Shown: positions 1 through 11,845 of the stretch, piece after piece
Layout of the letters: every line of letters starts with the position of its first letter
Numbering within the stretch: the first letter of the stretch is position 1
Assembly (NCBI RefSeq): GCF_000002235.5
Contig: NW_022145613.1
Span: 8,742,429-8,806,428 of the forward strand
Reading direction: 5' to 3'
Origin: Strongylocentrotus purpuratus
Taxonomy: Eukaryota; Echinodermata; Echinoidea; Camarodonta; Strongylocentrotidae
DNA length: 64,000 nt
The notes under the pieces: model-generated
Database searches by the model: none
Told to the model about the DNA's origin: nothing
What the model saw: the letters and a program-made list of their open reading frames with translations, nothing else
Position numbers and translations under genes: made by a program

Positions 1-69
1 GAAAGGTGAACTGGTTAAATCATGGCCTTTGTTGAATACTTTTAGATGTAAGCTTTAATATGTCATACA

Positions 70-376
70 TCCTACCCTCAACAACTGCTGTGGTAAACAA
101 AGGAACATCCCTTCACTGCTATTATGTAAAAATGTGCAGAACAGGGCCCCGTCTTACAAAGAGTTACGATTGATCCAAATCAATCGCAAGTCCTCCAATT
201 AATCTCAAGTTTGCAATCTCCTATCTCTTATGTACATAGTTGCGATTGATATCAACTCTTTGTAATTCAGGGCCCAGGTGTCACATTCATATTCACCTGT
301 TCTACACATTTTTACATTATAGCGGTGAAGGGATGTTCCTTTGTCTACCACAGCAATTGTTGAGGGCAGAATGAGG
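70..376. mobile_element. Palindromic MITE with a second MITE inserted in its loop
   Basis: The arms at about 78-145 and 297-368 are inverted copies: 'CAACAAYTGCTGTGGT' through 'AAAAATGTGYAGAACAGG', with only a few differences. The loop is interrupted by the element at 146-274. Without that insert the hairpin closes as ACAGGTG...CACCTGT. No coding potential. It sits in the NAPRT intron upstream of the first visible exon. Confidence 0.65.
146..274. mobile_element. Short GGGCCC-ended MITE
   Basis: The ends are mutually inverted: 'CTTACAAAGAGTTACGATTG' near the left and the complement of 'ATCAACTCTTTGTAATTCAG' near the right, framed by GGGCCC. CAGG is present on both sides (142-145 and 275-278), a possible 4-bp target duplication. 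It is too short to code. Confidence 0.6.
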
Positions 377-534
377 AACTGTATATTTTGTCCTCTTTCT
401 TTGTCCGTCATGTTCATAGTGTGAAGTGAGTTTCAAAATATATGAGTATGAAAGAAATAAAATATCAAATCAAATAAGTGCCAAATGAAAGGAATTGAAT
501 ATGTCCCTTGAACTTTAACCTCTCTGACCTGTAG

Positions 535-637
535 CTGGTGCAGATCAATGGAGTTCCTAGGATCAAGCTGAGCCAAGACGTGTCAAAGGTCACCATCCCT
601 GGTCGCAAGGTCGTCTACAGGCTGTTCAGCAGTGAAG
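535..637 (+). CDS. NAPRT: NAPRT exon (first exon in window)
   Basis: The acceptor is ctgtag at 529-534 and the donor is gtgagc at 638. It encodes [18 protein letters not shown] followed by [16 protein letters not shown] and ends with one base of a Gly codon (phase 1). This is the strand-helix stretch that follows the catalytic barrel in NAPRT. Confidence 0.92.
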
Positions 638-1032
638 GTGAGCAGTTGCTTATTTGTGAATGATTGTATAAATCCTGTCATTTTAATGAGATGAAAATAC
701 ATTGACCAAGTCCAAGACCACTAGCATATCAAAGATTAAGGTAAGGAGAGGCTTGATGCATGACTATAGGTAACAACTGCTGTCCACCCTATTGCCATAT
801 CGACAATTGCTGCAAAGCATGCTGCATGTGATATATCATTAATTATTTAAAGATAAAGTTGAGTTCTGGTCTTGCGATTTCATTGTGAAAGAAACGTGGA
901 ATCGATCAGAAAAGGTTAATCATCTAGCATACAAGTATTGGTGTGTGTACTCCAAGGTTCTGGAACCATCAAAATGATAAGAAATTTGGCCAAGTCTTGG
1001 TAAAATTACAAGCTTTGTACACAGAAAGATGT

Positions 1033-1063
<31 letters not shown>

Positions 1064-3285
1064 TTGTTACTTTTAAAGCGCTTTGGGACTACATGAACAT
1101 GTGGTGTAAAAATCCGTCCCGATTTTTATGATGTTACATGCCATATATTTAGAATATTAAGGCATTTGAAGAGCCATGCTTTTCAGGGAACATTTTTTCT
1201 CTGATGTTCTTCCACTCTTGCATAATAACAATGATAACACTCACAAATTATTTTTTACCTCATCCCAGAACTCAACCTTCTCTTTAACTATTTTTGTAAT
1301 GTATCATTCGATTGTATACATTCCAGGTCATGCATTGATTGATCTGATGCAGCAGGTGGACGAGGAGCCCCCTAAACCAATGGAAAGAGTTCTTTGTAGG
1401 CATCCATTCGAGGTAAGCCATTTACAATGTATTTCCTTCACATTTGGACACAAGCAAATTTGTTCATCAATTGATAATTTCTGCAATCATCTTTCCAGGT
1501 TGTGTAACACACATGGCGATCATATCAAATAAGGGTGACTTCTGTATCCTTTTTCAGTCTGCCATTATGACAAGCTTTGAATGTGAGGCTTCCTGGGAGA
1601 AGCGTCAACTCTTTGCGATTATGTTATGAAGAGAATACCAAACAACAAATTGTCAGATTTCTTAGCGGAAATTTGTTTATGAAAATAGGAATGTTCATCT
1701 TGTGTCAAGGGGCACCCAGGTAATACATCAGTCAATTATATATAATGCAAGTTTTGAACAAGTTTCTTGCTAATCAAGAAATCCTACGTATACCTGTTAT
1801 CTTGTTTTTTCCAGGAATCTAAGAGAGCCTATGTAAAGCCTAGGCGAGTTGAAGTCCTACACAAGCTTTATCTCAAGAATGGAAAAGTGAGTCATTGAAA
1901 ATATTCCTCAAATGTTTATATTTTAGAAAAAGTTATTCATTTGCAGCAACCAAATTAGAAACAATTTTTTTTTATAGTAAACAAATACACATTCAGATGA
2001 CTGGTTGCCCAGTGCTGAGTTTGAGGTTCTCTGAGCAATCGCCTTGTAAATAATCCCTGTTCACAGATGACTTTCAAGTTACTTAAATTGATGAAATGGG
2101 ATAGGCATATGTGGAGGAAATACTATTGAATTAATGTGTTTTTCATAGGTAATAATAAATTATTAAGTTTCCACCTGCTATCCATTGGGGGAATATTCTA
2201 TTGTAAATCTAAAGGAAATTAAAATTTTGTCTCTTCCTATCAGTCTGTAAATGCATCCATACATTCAAAGTTTCAATTTTTCTGAAAAGGCTAACAGTAG
2301 ACACCTCTCCACCCAAAACTTCAAGATAGTTGCAATGTTGTACAGTCTGCAATACCTCTGTCTGAAATTTATTTGAAACCTTGCTTTGCTTGTATAATTA
2401 TAACTGTTGTTGTGATGGTATATCCCCCAACAGCTATGCCAAACACTGCCCTCTCTTGAGGAGAAAAAGCAGCTGGTCCAAGATTCTCTAGACTCTCTAC
2501 GGCATGACCACAAGAGGGCGCTCAACCCAACTCCATATAAGGTAAAGCACACAAGTGGACAATTGAATAGTTATCCTTATGAGTGTATGAGAGGAAATTG
2601 GTTTCACCATTGATCTTGTGAATTTAATGCATTTATTTAAATAATGAAACAGTTTAGGCATTGCACCAATGCAACCCCTACTGAATTACGTGTAATAATC
2701 AATATCTCTGTTCTACACTATTTACTCAGGATTTGCATTGTTCAATAAGTGCTTATATCATGTTTAAGTTTTAAATCCCCATTGCACTACTTATAGCTAC
2801 TTGCTCCCTCTATATAGCAAACAATGCCTAATCGGTGCCTGTTGGTCCCCCATGATCCCCTTTTTCTTATGTTATTTGAGAGCTGATTTGATGAGATAAC
2901 CACCTGTCAGTGATCTTGCAGGGAGGTCTAATCCCCCCTGGCCACACTAGTGCAGATGGGCTTTAACATACATTAGATGTATATGAATTGTGAGGATCTT
3001 GACTTCTGCTACACTTTAAATATGACATAGAAAGTTCATTTGCTTGCTATAGGATGCTTATTAAAATAATCATCCTTCAGACCCCCCCCCCCCCTCCCTC
3101 CATCCCTCCCTCCCTTTCCAAAATGCCACCTTATTCATCATAGATCATCATCAAATTCAGAGAATTACCATCTCTCTCTTTTTTTCTTTCCCTTTGGTTT
3201 TGTACAGGTATCTGTGAGTGACCGCTTGTATCACTTCTTACATGACCTTTGGCTAGCCAATGCCCCCATCGGTGAACTGTACTAG
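535..3285 (+). CDS. NAPRT: Nicotinate phosphoribosyltransferase, C-terminal 148 residues (five exons)
   Basis: The enzyme joins nicotinic acid to PRPP in an ATP-assisted reaction, giving nicotinate mononucleotide, the first step of the Preiss-Handler NAD route in the cytosol. Exons seen: 535-637, 1327-1412, 1815-1886, 2434-2541 and 3208-3285. They give one open frame with consistent phases (1,0,0,0) and GT-AG introns. The translation follows the C-terminal part of animal NAPRT: '[18 protein letters not shown]' matches the human GLPRLKLSED..TLPG segment, '[14 protein letters not shown]' matches CEPLPSLAES, and '[15 protein letters not shown]' is the last helix. The catalytic N-terminal two thirds lie left of the window. 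Residue-by-residue family agreement comes from memory of the human protein, not from a search. The call is firm; the number of missing upstream exons is unknown. Confidence 0.93.
851..1283. mobile_element. TTAA-flanked MITE in NAPRT intron
   Basis: The inverted ends AGATAAAGTTGAGTTCTGG and CCAGAACTCAACCTTCTCT (with one extra C before the right end) are flanked by TTAA at 847-850 and 1284-1287, a piggyBac-type target duplication. An (AAT)n tract at 1033-1061 plus a GCGCTTTAAAA stretch look like a small retroposed tail inside it. A second, truncated copy lies at 58,522-59,002. No protein is encoded. Confidence 0.7.
1327..1412 (+). CDS. NAPRT: NAPRT exon
   Basis: The acceptor is ttccag at 1321-1326 and the donor is gtaagc at 1413. 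Two bases complete the split Gly codon, then [20 protein letters not shown] and VLCRHPFE follow. It ends in phase 0 and corresponds to the human segment SPLMDMLQLAEEPVP. Confidence 0.92.
1815..1886 (+). CDS. NAPRT: NAPRT exon
   Basis: The acceptor is ttccag at 1809-1814 and the donor is gtgagt at 1887. It encodes 24 residues, [20 protein letters not shown] plus KNGK, in phase 0/0. It matches the conserved 'V.P..VE.L..L.L..G' segment of NAPRT. Confidence 0.92.
2434..2541 (+). CDS. NAPRT: NAPRT exon
   Basis: The acceptor is caacag at 2428-2433 and the donor is gtaaag at 2542. It encodes 36 residues from [19 protein letters not shown] to NPTPYK in phase 0/0. A weaker frame on the other strand across the same bases is a shadow of this exon. 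Confidence 0.92.
3208..3285 (+). CDS. NAPRT: NAPRT last exon and stop codon
   Basis: The acceptor is tacag at 3203-3207. The frame [25 protein letters not shown] ends with TAG at 3283-3285. The length fits the family's usual C-terminus. Confidence 0.92.
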   Translation, partial: VSVSDRLYHFLHDLWLANAPIGELY

Positions 3286-3447
3286 ACTCTACTGCTTGGG
3301 TCAAAGGTCATAAGTAAGGATTATCATAAATATTTGACCAAACAGAGCTTCGTTCAGCTGCAAAGAAATGCAAATTGGGTAAAATTAAAAAGACCAGCAA
3401 CTCTCTTTCAAGCAACAGCAATATGATTGTGAATTACGAGTATTAAA

Positions 3448-3458
3448 AATAAAATAAA
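3448..3458 (+). terminator. Probable NAPRT poly(A) signal
   Basis: Two overlapping AATAAA hexamers lie about 165 bases after the NAPRT stop, with a T/GT-rich stretch about 20 bases further on. Another AATAAA at 4120-4125 could give a longer 3' UTR. The choice between them is inference. Confidence 0.5.
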
Positions 3459-3850
3459 AATCAGTACATGTGTCATTTTGTTGTTGCTTTTGTCCGGTTG
3501 TTGTAGTACTTATATAAAGCTCAGTATTGCATCATGCCAGATCACTTAACTTACTTGTGTGATTGATGAGCTAGTTCATGATAAATATATATATATATAT
3601 ATATTTTCCATAATGTAGCTAAGGAGTTGAATTTTCTTTTCTATGACAGAATGATTGTAAATTTGTTTAATTGGATATGTGGTCAATAATTGTCATTATG
3701 CATATTGTAGATAGTTATTATCAGTGCTTTCTGGCTAGGGATCATGTATATTAACCCTTGAATAATGATGCAAGGAAGTGACATTGGTATGTAACAATCA
3801 GTGTAGAATTTCTCAGTATCCACTTGCCTTCTATACACCCCTTCGCAGTT

Positions 3851-4026
3851 AAGGCCGTCATTTTAATTTGCGAGTAAACATTGCGTCATCAATGTTTACA
3901 GACGTGCATGTATTGTTGCGTCACTGCCTGCGCTGGGCTGCGCACCATTGTATCGACACATGCGCTCTGCATGCTGCATAAAATAAAAGTTACTCGCAAT
4001 ATTTACTCACAATTTGAAATGTTGCC
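3851..4026. mobile_element. Short inverted-repeat element downstream of NAPRT
   Basis: 'CATTTTAATTTGCGAGTAAA' at the left is matched in inverted form by 'TTTACTCACAATTTGAAATG' at the right. About 175 bp, non-coding, between the two candidate NAPRT poly(A) sites. Confidence 0.5.
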
Positions 4027-6266
4027 CATGTAACCGTCTTGTTACCTTGAAAGGTTGTATAGGCTGGCAAGATAATGTGCACCTCTACTTCACACTGCCT
4101 GCTTTAAAGCCTCTGTACAAATAAAATGTAAGTTTATTTTCAAACATTTTGCACAAAAGCTATAGTGTAGAATATGTTATTCTTTGATTATTTGCAAAAC
4201 TATATATTTATGACTATATATGCCTCATTTTTCATAATTAAACAATACCAGTTTAAGATTGAATATCTAATTTTGCCAGTATGTATTAATTATCGTATGG
4301 GGGAGAAAATTATTGATCAGGTTAATATACTCTTCATTGATTATTGTGACGCCCATAACTCATTGGACCAAGTTTCTTCATTTCAGGTTTCTGTTATCTT
4401 TTATATTTTATGAATTTGAAATCATTGAATGACTAGATTATAAAGGAATCAATGTATATGATTTCTAGAATATTCCTCAACTTCTATGATTGAAACTGAA
4501 ATACCAGTAACATTTGTTGTTGTTTATGATATATTTTCATTATAATGAGAAGCATATTGTAAAGGCAATCATTTTTGTTTTGCAGTTATTCTCAGTCACT
4601 AATTTCATATTGTGTTCTTAGAGTTAAAAATCAATAACAACGTGGATAGGTTAGCATGTTTTGGTATGGAAGTGAAGCCTCAAACAATCGATGAAGTACA
4701 TGGCTTGTATCCTATGTTGTTCATGTAAAATAAAATTGTTAAAAATCTTTTAAAGTAATGAATTTGAGCTTTGCATATAACAAAATAACTAAGACAAATT
4801 AAAAGTACTATAATCAGTACATATTTCATTGAAAACATTAATTTGTATAATTTGAAAACATTAATTTTTATAATTTGAAAAACATGTCAACATTAATTAT
4901 GATTCCTTTTTATATATTTGTTTCATCAACACATTGTAATAGATATTGTTGTATCATCATAGTGTATTACATACTGCTAAAAAACATTTTTATTTGATGA
5001 AAATTAAGAATATTGTATGCCTAACTCATGTATGTCATAAGTAAATGACATTGTTTCGAGAAAGAGTGATTTGGAGAAAGGACCGATTAAATATTATAGT
5101 GAATCAAGTATTAATGTGCACTGTGTTTGTTTTCTTTTATGTAGTGCGTAATATGGTTTTTATTGTGTATTTATAGTAGTTTTTTTCCAATATATTTTTC
5201 ATCATTAGCTGCGGTTAAAAAACTAATTAGTAGAATACAAACTTAGTATACACTGTACTTATTTAGTTTATGTAATATTGATTTAGTAAGTTTAGTACCA
5301 ACAATGTGTTTAGTTTATTAAGAATTCATTAATCTGGTTCTTATCTACTATTTCCTTTATTTGATGTTAACTTGAAGAAGAACAAATTCAAGTTGATCAA
5401 TGTCTTCTTTTTACAATGTGTTGTTAGTTTTTAGAAAAATGAAATAGCATAATTTACTGTTTTTTATGTTTCTACTTCATCATCATTATATTACTCTATG
5501 GAAATATTTTTTTCTGGTATGAGTCTACTAATATTATATTACTGAAACGCCAAATATATAATTTATATCACTGAATAAATGTTGCATGTTAGAACATTTG
5601 TTGTCGGGTAAGTGATATGTTATAAGGGTACATGTATTAGTGTAAGTCAATTGCCACAAAACAACATTTTGGCTGACTATACATACGTGTGTAAGTAATT
5701 TGTAAATACTATAATGCAAAACAAAAGAAAACTTACAAAATAAAGACAGAGTTTAATCTTATTACCTTTTTGAAAAATAATGCAATATCTATCCTTTCAA
5801 AATGTATGCTGAATGTATATTAAAGCACTGTGAAACATGAACGAATTCATTAATAAATACATGACAATCTTAGAAAATGCATGTTTTTTTCTTTCTTGTG
5901 TCTGTATTTTTGCCGATCTAACTTCGTCTGGATTAATTTTTCTCGTTGATCATGATTTAATCAGCACTTTACACATGTATTAGTATTACCTCATCCAACA
6001 ATATGTGCACCTTCTTCACTTGGGCATGGAGGTGCATAGATCATTCCAAAAATTTCAATGTGTTAGACTGTATGGATGATTTATTTTAGCGAATTCTGCG
6101 TCTGAACTTTGGAATCACTGATTTTGTTGTTTTTTGAAGTGTCAAGTATAACGTAATGGAATATGAAAAATATAGTTCGAGGAGTCGTTCAATCTATCTA
6201 CGTTGTATATCTGCCTTTCTCTTGTTCTTTCCCTCCGTCTTCCTCTCCTTCACCATGTCTCCCTAT

Positions 6267-6326
<60 letters not shown>

Positions 6327-6366
6327 GCACACACACACTCTCTCTCTCTCTCTTTCTCTCTCTCTG
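6267..6366. repeat. Poly-C, (CT)n, (CA)n microsatellite
   Basis: A C run is followed by a long CT tract, an ACACAC block and a second CT tract. Its Ser/Leu-rich frames in all three phases are artefacts. Confidence 0.9.
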
Positions 6367-6479
6367 CAATTCTTCGCATTGTTCCCATCATTAGCTCTTC
6401 AAGCGTGGAAAAAAAAACGAAGATAAACTAAATTTAGGAAGTTGTGTCAGTATTGAAACTTTGAAAGTTTGCTCGCTTC

Positions 6480-7730
6480 GCTTGCTGAAACGAAATACTT
6501 GTTATTGATTAATATCACCATCACTATTATTATCATTGTAATTCCTCATGATATAGACGATAAGATGGCGGTTGCGTTGCGTTACATAAAACTGATCACG
6601 TTGATTGTTGTTGATAAGATTTGGTTGGTTGCAACCCACCCCCCCCCCATCCCTCATATTGACAAAATGATTGATATGAAGCAAGCTGATACTGTAGAGA
6701 TGATCCGAGATACAAACAATCGATCATCCATCGACAATTAATGAGGATCGAAGTTATAGTTATGACCTCCCTTTAACAAGTTTTTTTTTGTTAATCAGAG
6801 GGGGGGGGGGGGGGTGTTGAGTACATGATTTTTAAAAAAGAGCTCCATAAGGATGCCACTGAAAATTTCATTTTTTGCAGAAAAATGGAAAAAGTATCAA
6901 AAATCATGATTTTTAATATTTTAAAAAAATCAAATAGGCCTATGTATTATCTGGTAAAGACCTCTCAACTAGTTTAATTGTTATTACGAGTTTGAAGTAA
7001 TAAACCTGTAAAATACATTTGAATGTTGGATATTACACCCATTATGTGTGGTGCAATGAAAATTGTCGTTGCCATGGAAACAAATTGTAAAAGAAGTTTT
7101 AAAATGACCGTTTTCATGGAAACATAATGTTAAAGAATTGAATATCTGTCAACAAAAAGACAAATTTAACTAATCAATACAAAATATAAAACAAGCAGAA
7201 TAACACTGAAACAATGTCAAATGATTATCTGTTATATACCCTCAGCTATCAGAATTTGCTCGTGTTGCCATAAAGTTGGGTTTGGATGAGACCAATTGGA
7301 ATTTAATACAAGCAGAACATATTTGTGATTGGACAACATATACATTTATACAATTTTAAGCATATGTTATTTGAGCCTTTAATTTGATTGGAATCTAATC
7401 TGAGCCATTTGAGGTCACGATAAGGTATAAGGGGAGAATATTGTTAGTGTGGAAACGATACAATTTATTGAGAAATTGATTTTTGTGTGAAAAAAATAAT
7501 ACTTATGTAAATAATTAATATAACAATTATATAGTAGTTTCTGTGTACAATAATTTCCAACTTTCAATTTCTGCAAGTAATAGATACGATTATACCTCCG
7601 AATCATGTCTATTTTCCAGGCAAGTAGGCAGCACCTTCCAAAAGGAATATAGAATTGCTCAAGATAGGAAAAATGGTTTGAATATGTTTGTGGAGCCATC
7701 GTCCTTACAGGGACACGGTGACAGCTTAGC
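6480..7730. other. Spacer without recognised gene
   Basis: A poly-G run lies at about 6800-6815 and two copies of a 'CCATGGAAACA' stretch at about 7072 and 7115. Nothing else was recognised. Confidence 0.5.
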
Positions 7731-7739
7731 TTAGCTTAT

Positions 7740-7910
7740 ATTTTCTTAGTGTATATTTGTGTCAACTTATTTCTTCGATGTACTCTTTAATGTATGGTTT
7801 ATGTGCTCTGTATAGCAATTACATTTTTTTCTCGTAATGATTCTCAGCGCCTTGATCGACGTGGAACTGGCGCTTTACAAATAGTCATTATTATTATCAT
7901 TATCAGACAA
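7740..7910 (+). mobile_element. CR1/L2-type retroposon 3' tail
   Basis: The sequence 'GCGCCTTGATCGACG' then 'CTGGCGCTTTACAAATA' runs into (ATT)n. This is the usual form of L2/CR1-like LINE (or LINE-mobilised SINE) 3' ends. Only the tail is visible. Confidence 0.5.
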
Positions 7911-9168
7911 GTTTTTGCACAGAGCATTTACAAATGTGCACATTTGCCAGGGGCACATAACTTCTGACAGGGGCCTCGGGGCAGTGTTATATATTGTGTC
8001 TATACAATACACAATAGTATACTAACACCGCTACAGCCCAAAGTACAACATTGGACAAAGAAATATTGAAAATTCTCCCTCTCTGATATTTATTATGTTC
8101 TACAAAGTGTGATTGAAAACAACCGAAGGTATTGAAATGCCCTCTACTTTGGAAAATGTTCCGCCTACCTGAGATTGTCCCACTGAATTTACACGACTGA
8201 AATGAAAATGTCTATGTTTGTGGATCGCCCAGCACAATTAATAAAGAACCTCTCCTCAACATATTTAAACGTAATTATGGAAAAGTTAAATTTGTTTTCT
8301 TCAATATAGTCAATGATAACTTATTAATTGTAAAAATGATATAAAGTTGACTACTGCTCAATAGATAGAAAATCAGGAATCACAGAATTCTTCATACCTA
8401 AGTTATGGATAAATGGACATTTTACACTTTTTTTTAAATGCATGCAATTGTAAATAGTATATCGTTTAACGAATAAATTTGCACGCATTTTCAGGAAAAG
8501 TAGTCTAATCTAAATAATGTTAAAGTCTGATGATCCAGCCAGTGTATATCTCCTGGAATACTCATACAGAATGTGCATACTACTATTGCATTTGCAGATT
8601 TCAATCTTTTATAAAATGTTATGATATATCAGAGAACTGTAATAAGATTTGTCGCTTTGATAACGGCATGCTTCGTCTTCGGAAAGATAGACATTTGCCC
8701 CTACTATATATCGGAACTATTTTCTGCTTCAGTTAACACTTGCATTTTCGCAATAAAGGTATAAGCGACAGGTCACGACAGGTGTGAAAACAAAATTTCG
8801 TTACAGTTCAAAAGAGCAGCTAAAAAGAGCATTTGTAAAAATATTTGTATTCAATTTTATTTACTGTAGTAGTGCAAACTTTCTCGGGTCAAATGGGCAC
8901 TTTATAGCTGGAGCTTCCTCCCACTGATATTAGAAGGATTATGACAGCGGTAAGTAGTGACGGGGCACCTTGCTGACAATCGAGTAATCCTCTATAACCC
9001 CCACCCCAGCGCCATGCACGACCCTTTCATTGATTGAGTATAGAGCCAATCTTACGGTAGATTAAAGCGGTAGATTAAAATTGATTTGTCAAGGAAGAGC
9101 GAATTGATAGCGTGAAAATGAGCACAATTTTGCATTGACAAGCGGCACTCATCGTTTTTTTGTAATAT

Positions 9169-9366
9169 TTAGGACATTGTTGGCAGAATGGACCTATCAA
9201 CACCGAGATTGATCATTTTCTTGATGGCAATAGTGTGATTGATCTTGTCGAAAGCTTTACAAAAGTCGATGGCACTGACATTGGCGACATAGCCTGGCCG
9301 GTCAAGGCCTTTGTGAATATGGTCAAGCATTCCAACAAGGTAGTGATCGACCGAAGAACCCTTCAT
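9169..9366 (-). mobile_element. LINE reverse-transcriptase fragment
   Basis: The frame reads KGSSVDHYLVGMLDHIH...VSAIDFCKAFDKINHTIAIK, the RT block that in CR1/Jockey-like LINEs reads 'lDfskAFD.i.H..L..kL...Gv'. Only about 65 residues survive and no catalytic YxDD motif is present, so it is a dead scrap. The clade is uncertain. Confidence 0.65.
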
Positions 9367-9417
9367 GTTATGTTATACCATTTTATAACTTACATTTTTT
9401 TTTCTCTTCATATTTTA

Positions 9418-9552
9418 AGTTATTACTGAATTTGTAAATCAACTGTTTTTAATGCATTTTTATATGATACAACGTGAGCAATGTACTTTAACTTATTACT
9501 GAATTAATAGATCTACTGTTTTTAATGCATTTTTATATGATACATTGTAAGC
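9418..9552 (+). repeat. Tandem duplication of a ~73-bp unit
   Basis: 'TTATTACTGAATT' to 'TTTTTATATGATACA' occurs twice in a row with few differences. It may be a retroposon 3' UTR. Function unknown. Confidence 0.6.
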
Positions 9553-9811
9553 CAATTATTGTTAGTCTTTGGACTTTTTATTTGGTATACTTGTAATAAA
9601 ACCGAAATTGAATTGGGAAAAAAAATTGTGCCCCACTGCCTCATATTGTGATACTACTAATAACCCGTTACAACATGATACTGCTTTGATTCTTCAAGCG
9701 AGAAAGTATAGGTTAAGAAGGGCAATTATTAGGAGAAAAATTAGTACTCATAACATAGCAGTTTTTAAATGGATACTTTTCAGATTTGAATAGAGACACT
9801 TTATTAGCCTA

Positions 9812-9990
9812 AGGAAAAAGGGGCACTTTACGAATGAAACATGGGCACTTATTTGAAGGGGAAAGGGGCACCTGTCAGAAAGGAAAAGGGACACTTATTA
9901 GACCTGAAAATGGGTACCTATCCAAATTTAAATGGGCACTTGTCATTATTAAAAAGGGACACGTATCATTGCTACTTTGGGGTACTTACA
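9812..9990 (+). repeat. Degenerate GGGCACTT minisatellite
   Basis: Seven or eight loose copies of a 22-26-bp unit built on 'AAAGGGGCACTTATT' occur here. The Gly-rich overlapping frames are by-products. Confidence 0.55.
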
Positions 9991-10507
9991 CACTGTGGGG
10001 GCACTGGGGCCCCTTGCCCCGGAAGCGCCGCCTCTGACCAATACTGACAAAATCATGGATCTTGGCTAAAATGAAGGTATGCTAGGGGAAAACATACGGA
10101 TGATTTTAGTTCAAAGAGCCATGGCGGAGATAACGCCCGAACGGTCCTTTTTCAGGACTATATACTCACACGGTAAACCGAAATCTTAATTAACCTCAAA
10201 CACACCACCATACCAAACTTAACATTTGAATATCATCCGAAGAATATATATGAACAGAGAAATACAGAGAAATACTAAATAAACATTGTTTACACATTAG
10301 GCTATCGCTTTTCATTGATGGGTTTAATGTACATGAACATACTCTAAAAATTTACAAATTACACCCATTTATATTCTTTTGAAATCATCATGAAGTCATG
10401 AAGCATTCCTGCTTTAAAAGTCTTTGTGGTAGCATGAACCTATTAGGTTCATTGTGGTAGCCTCGGTTTGGAAACAGTTCTTTTTTTGGACAAAAATGCA
10501 AAGAAAT

Positions 10508-10605
10508 TCACACAAATAATAATAATGATAATAATAATAGGCATTTCTATAGCACCGTCTATCTAGATCAGGCCTGATCTAGAAAGACGGCGCTATAATT
10601 CTATT
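10508..10605 (-). mobile_element. Retroposon tail, minus orientation, with small hairpin
   Basis: An (AAT)n tract is followed by 'GGCATTTCTATAGCACCGTC', the complement of a CR1/L2-like end. A near-palindrome 'CTAGATCAGGCCTGATCTAG' is within it. Confidence 0.45.
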
Positions 10606-10944
10606 CAAAAGGAAAAATATTCTCACGTTTTTCCTTTCACAGCATGTGATGGGCACTTCCAACCTTTAATGACAGAGAAGCATACTTTCGGTTTCGTCCT
10701 ATTGAGAACGACTTCATAATTATTGTGAGAGAAGTATTCTTTTACCCGTGCATACCTGAAAAGGATTGATCCATTAATCATGGTCCATGGTTACCCACAG
10801 ATTTTTTTTTCCTCTTCGGCCGCGGTTCAGGTGCTGCAGGACGCGTCATTTTCGTTCCCACTCTAGTTAGCTAAACCTGTGCATGTGCACATGGTAACCG
10901 TTAGGTTAGTGATAGGTTTATAATAACATGCAAACCCACCTTCA

Positions 10945-11020
10945 TCGACCCATCCGTAGCTCAATCGGTAAGGACAGCGTTATACATCTTGGTGTTGTGG
11001 GTTAAATCTCAGTATTCATT
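10945..11020 (+). mobile_element. tRNA-like SINE head
   Basis: 'TAGCTCAATCGGTAAGGAC' resembles a Pol III A box and 'GTGGGTTAAATCTCAG' a decayed B box about 40 bases later. The acceptor ends do not pair, so this is probably a SINE relic rather than a working tRNA. Confidence 0.4.
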
Positions 11021-11203
11021 AAGTTCTATTTTTTGCTTATATAAATAGTGAGGCAGAGAAATAAATAATCAGAAGTCTAATTGTTTGGGACCTCTTTCCA
11101 AGCTGACAATGACGTAAAAACTTATCAGCCAAGGTCTGGAACTCTCGTGGGGAAAAAAAGTCCCGCATGACATATCTAGGTTACCGCGAGAGAAATGTGT
11201 TAA

Positions 11204-11738
11204 AGGGATAGTTGAGTTCTGTTGCAGAGGGCGCTACACAAAAAAATGTTGTGAGATAATGAAAAACTGAGTGTCAAATTTGAAAGAACATAATATTTAA
11301 ATGACAAAATCATCTTTGTTTGATCAAAATCGGTTCAAAGACGGCTGAAAATATAACGATTTCTAGTACTTGAGGTGTACCACACCACAATATTATAGAT
11401 ATTTTGAAACATTTGAAAAAACCGTTGAAAAAAAACGAAATAATGCTTTTTACGTCGTATTTCAGCCAATACCGATGTTGGTCTTTTTTGTTGGCATTTT
11501 CGTGTTGTTTATATTTATTTATATTGTTATTTTTAATTAATAATTAATTAACAGTTACCATGTTTTTTTTTTAAGTGGAGCTGAATTGGCTAAAATTTCA
11601 CACATTTTTGGGTCTAAAATTACCTTCGTAACAATTTTAGGTTCTAAAGGGCACTAGAAATGTCATAGATAAGAATAAGAGCAATAACCATGCACTTTGA
11701 AGGCATTTGCGGTCTGAAAACAGAACTCAACTATCCCT
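11204..11738. mobile_element. Family A MITE, copy 1 (TTAA type)
   Basis: Perfect inverted ends, AGGGATAGTTGAGTTCTGTT at the left and its complement at the right, are flanked by TTAA on both sides (11,200-11,203 and 11,739-11,742). 535 bp with no transposase frame. Two more copies lie at 20,466-21,544 and 27,530-28,081. The TTAA duplication points to mobilisation by a piggyBac-type transposase (inference). Confidence 0.8.
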
Positions 11739-11845
11739 TTAAGTCTATTTTTGATCCATAGTGAAATAAAGGTCGATTTCATGAAAACAAAATATATAAA
11801 ACCGCTGTGTATTTTCCTGAAGAAATAACGTTTAGAAACCAATTT

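Larger units (their letters stand above)
3286..6250. other. AT-rich spacer after NAPRT
   Basis: It holds an (AT)n tract at about 3588-3605, the inverted-repeat element at 3851-4026 and several AATAAA motifs. No exon, RNA gene or conserved frame was recognised. The open frames here are short and AT-driven. Confidence 0.6.

Noticed and set aside
7950-10045. hAT element from 'CAGGGGCCTCGGGG' to 'CCGGAAGCGCCGCCTCTG'
   Set aside because: The right end looks hAT-like, but the left end does not match it and no 8-bp duplication was found.
10945-11020. Functional tRNA gene
   Set aside because: The acceptor and T stems do not pair and the B box is decayed, so a SINE relic is more likely.
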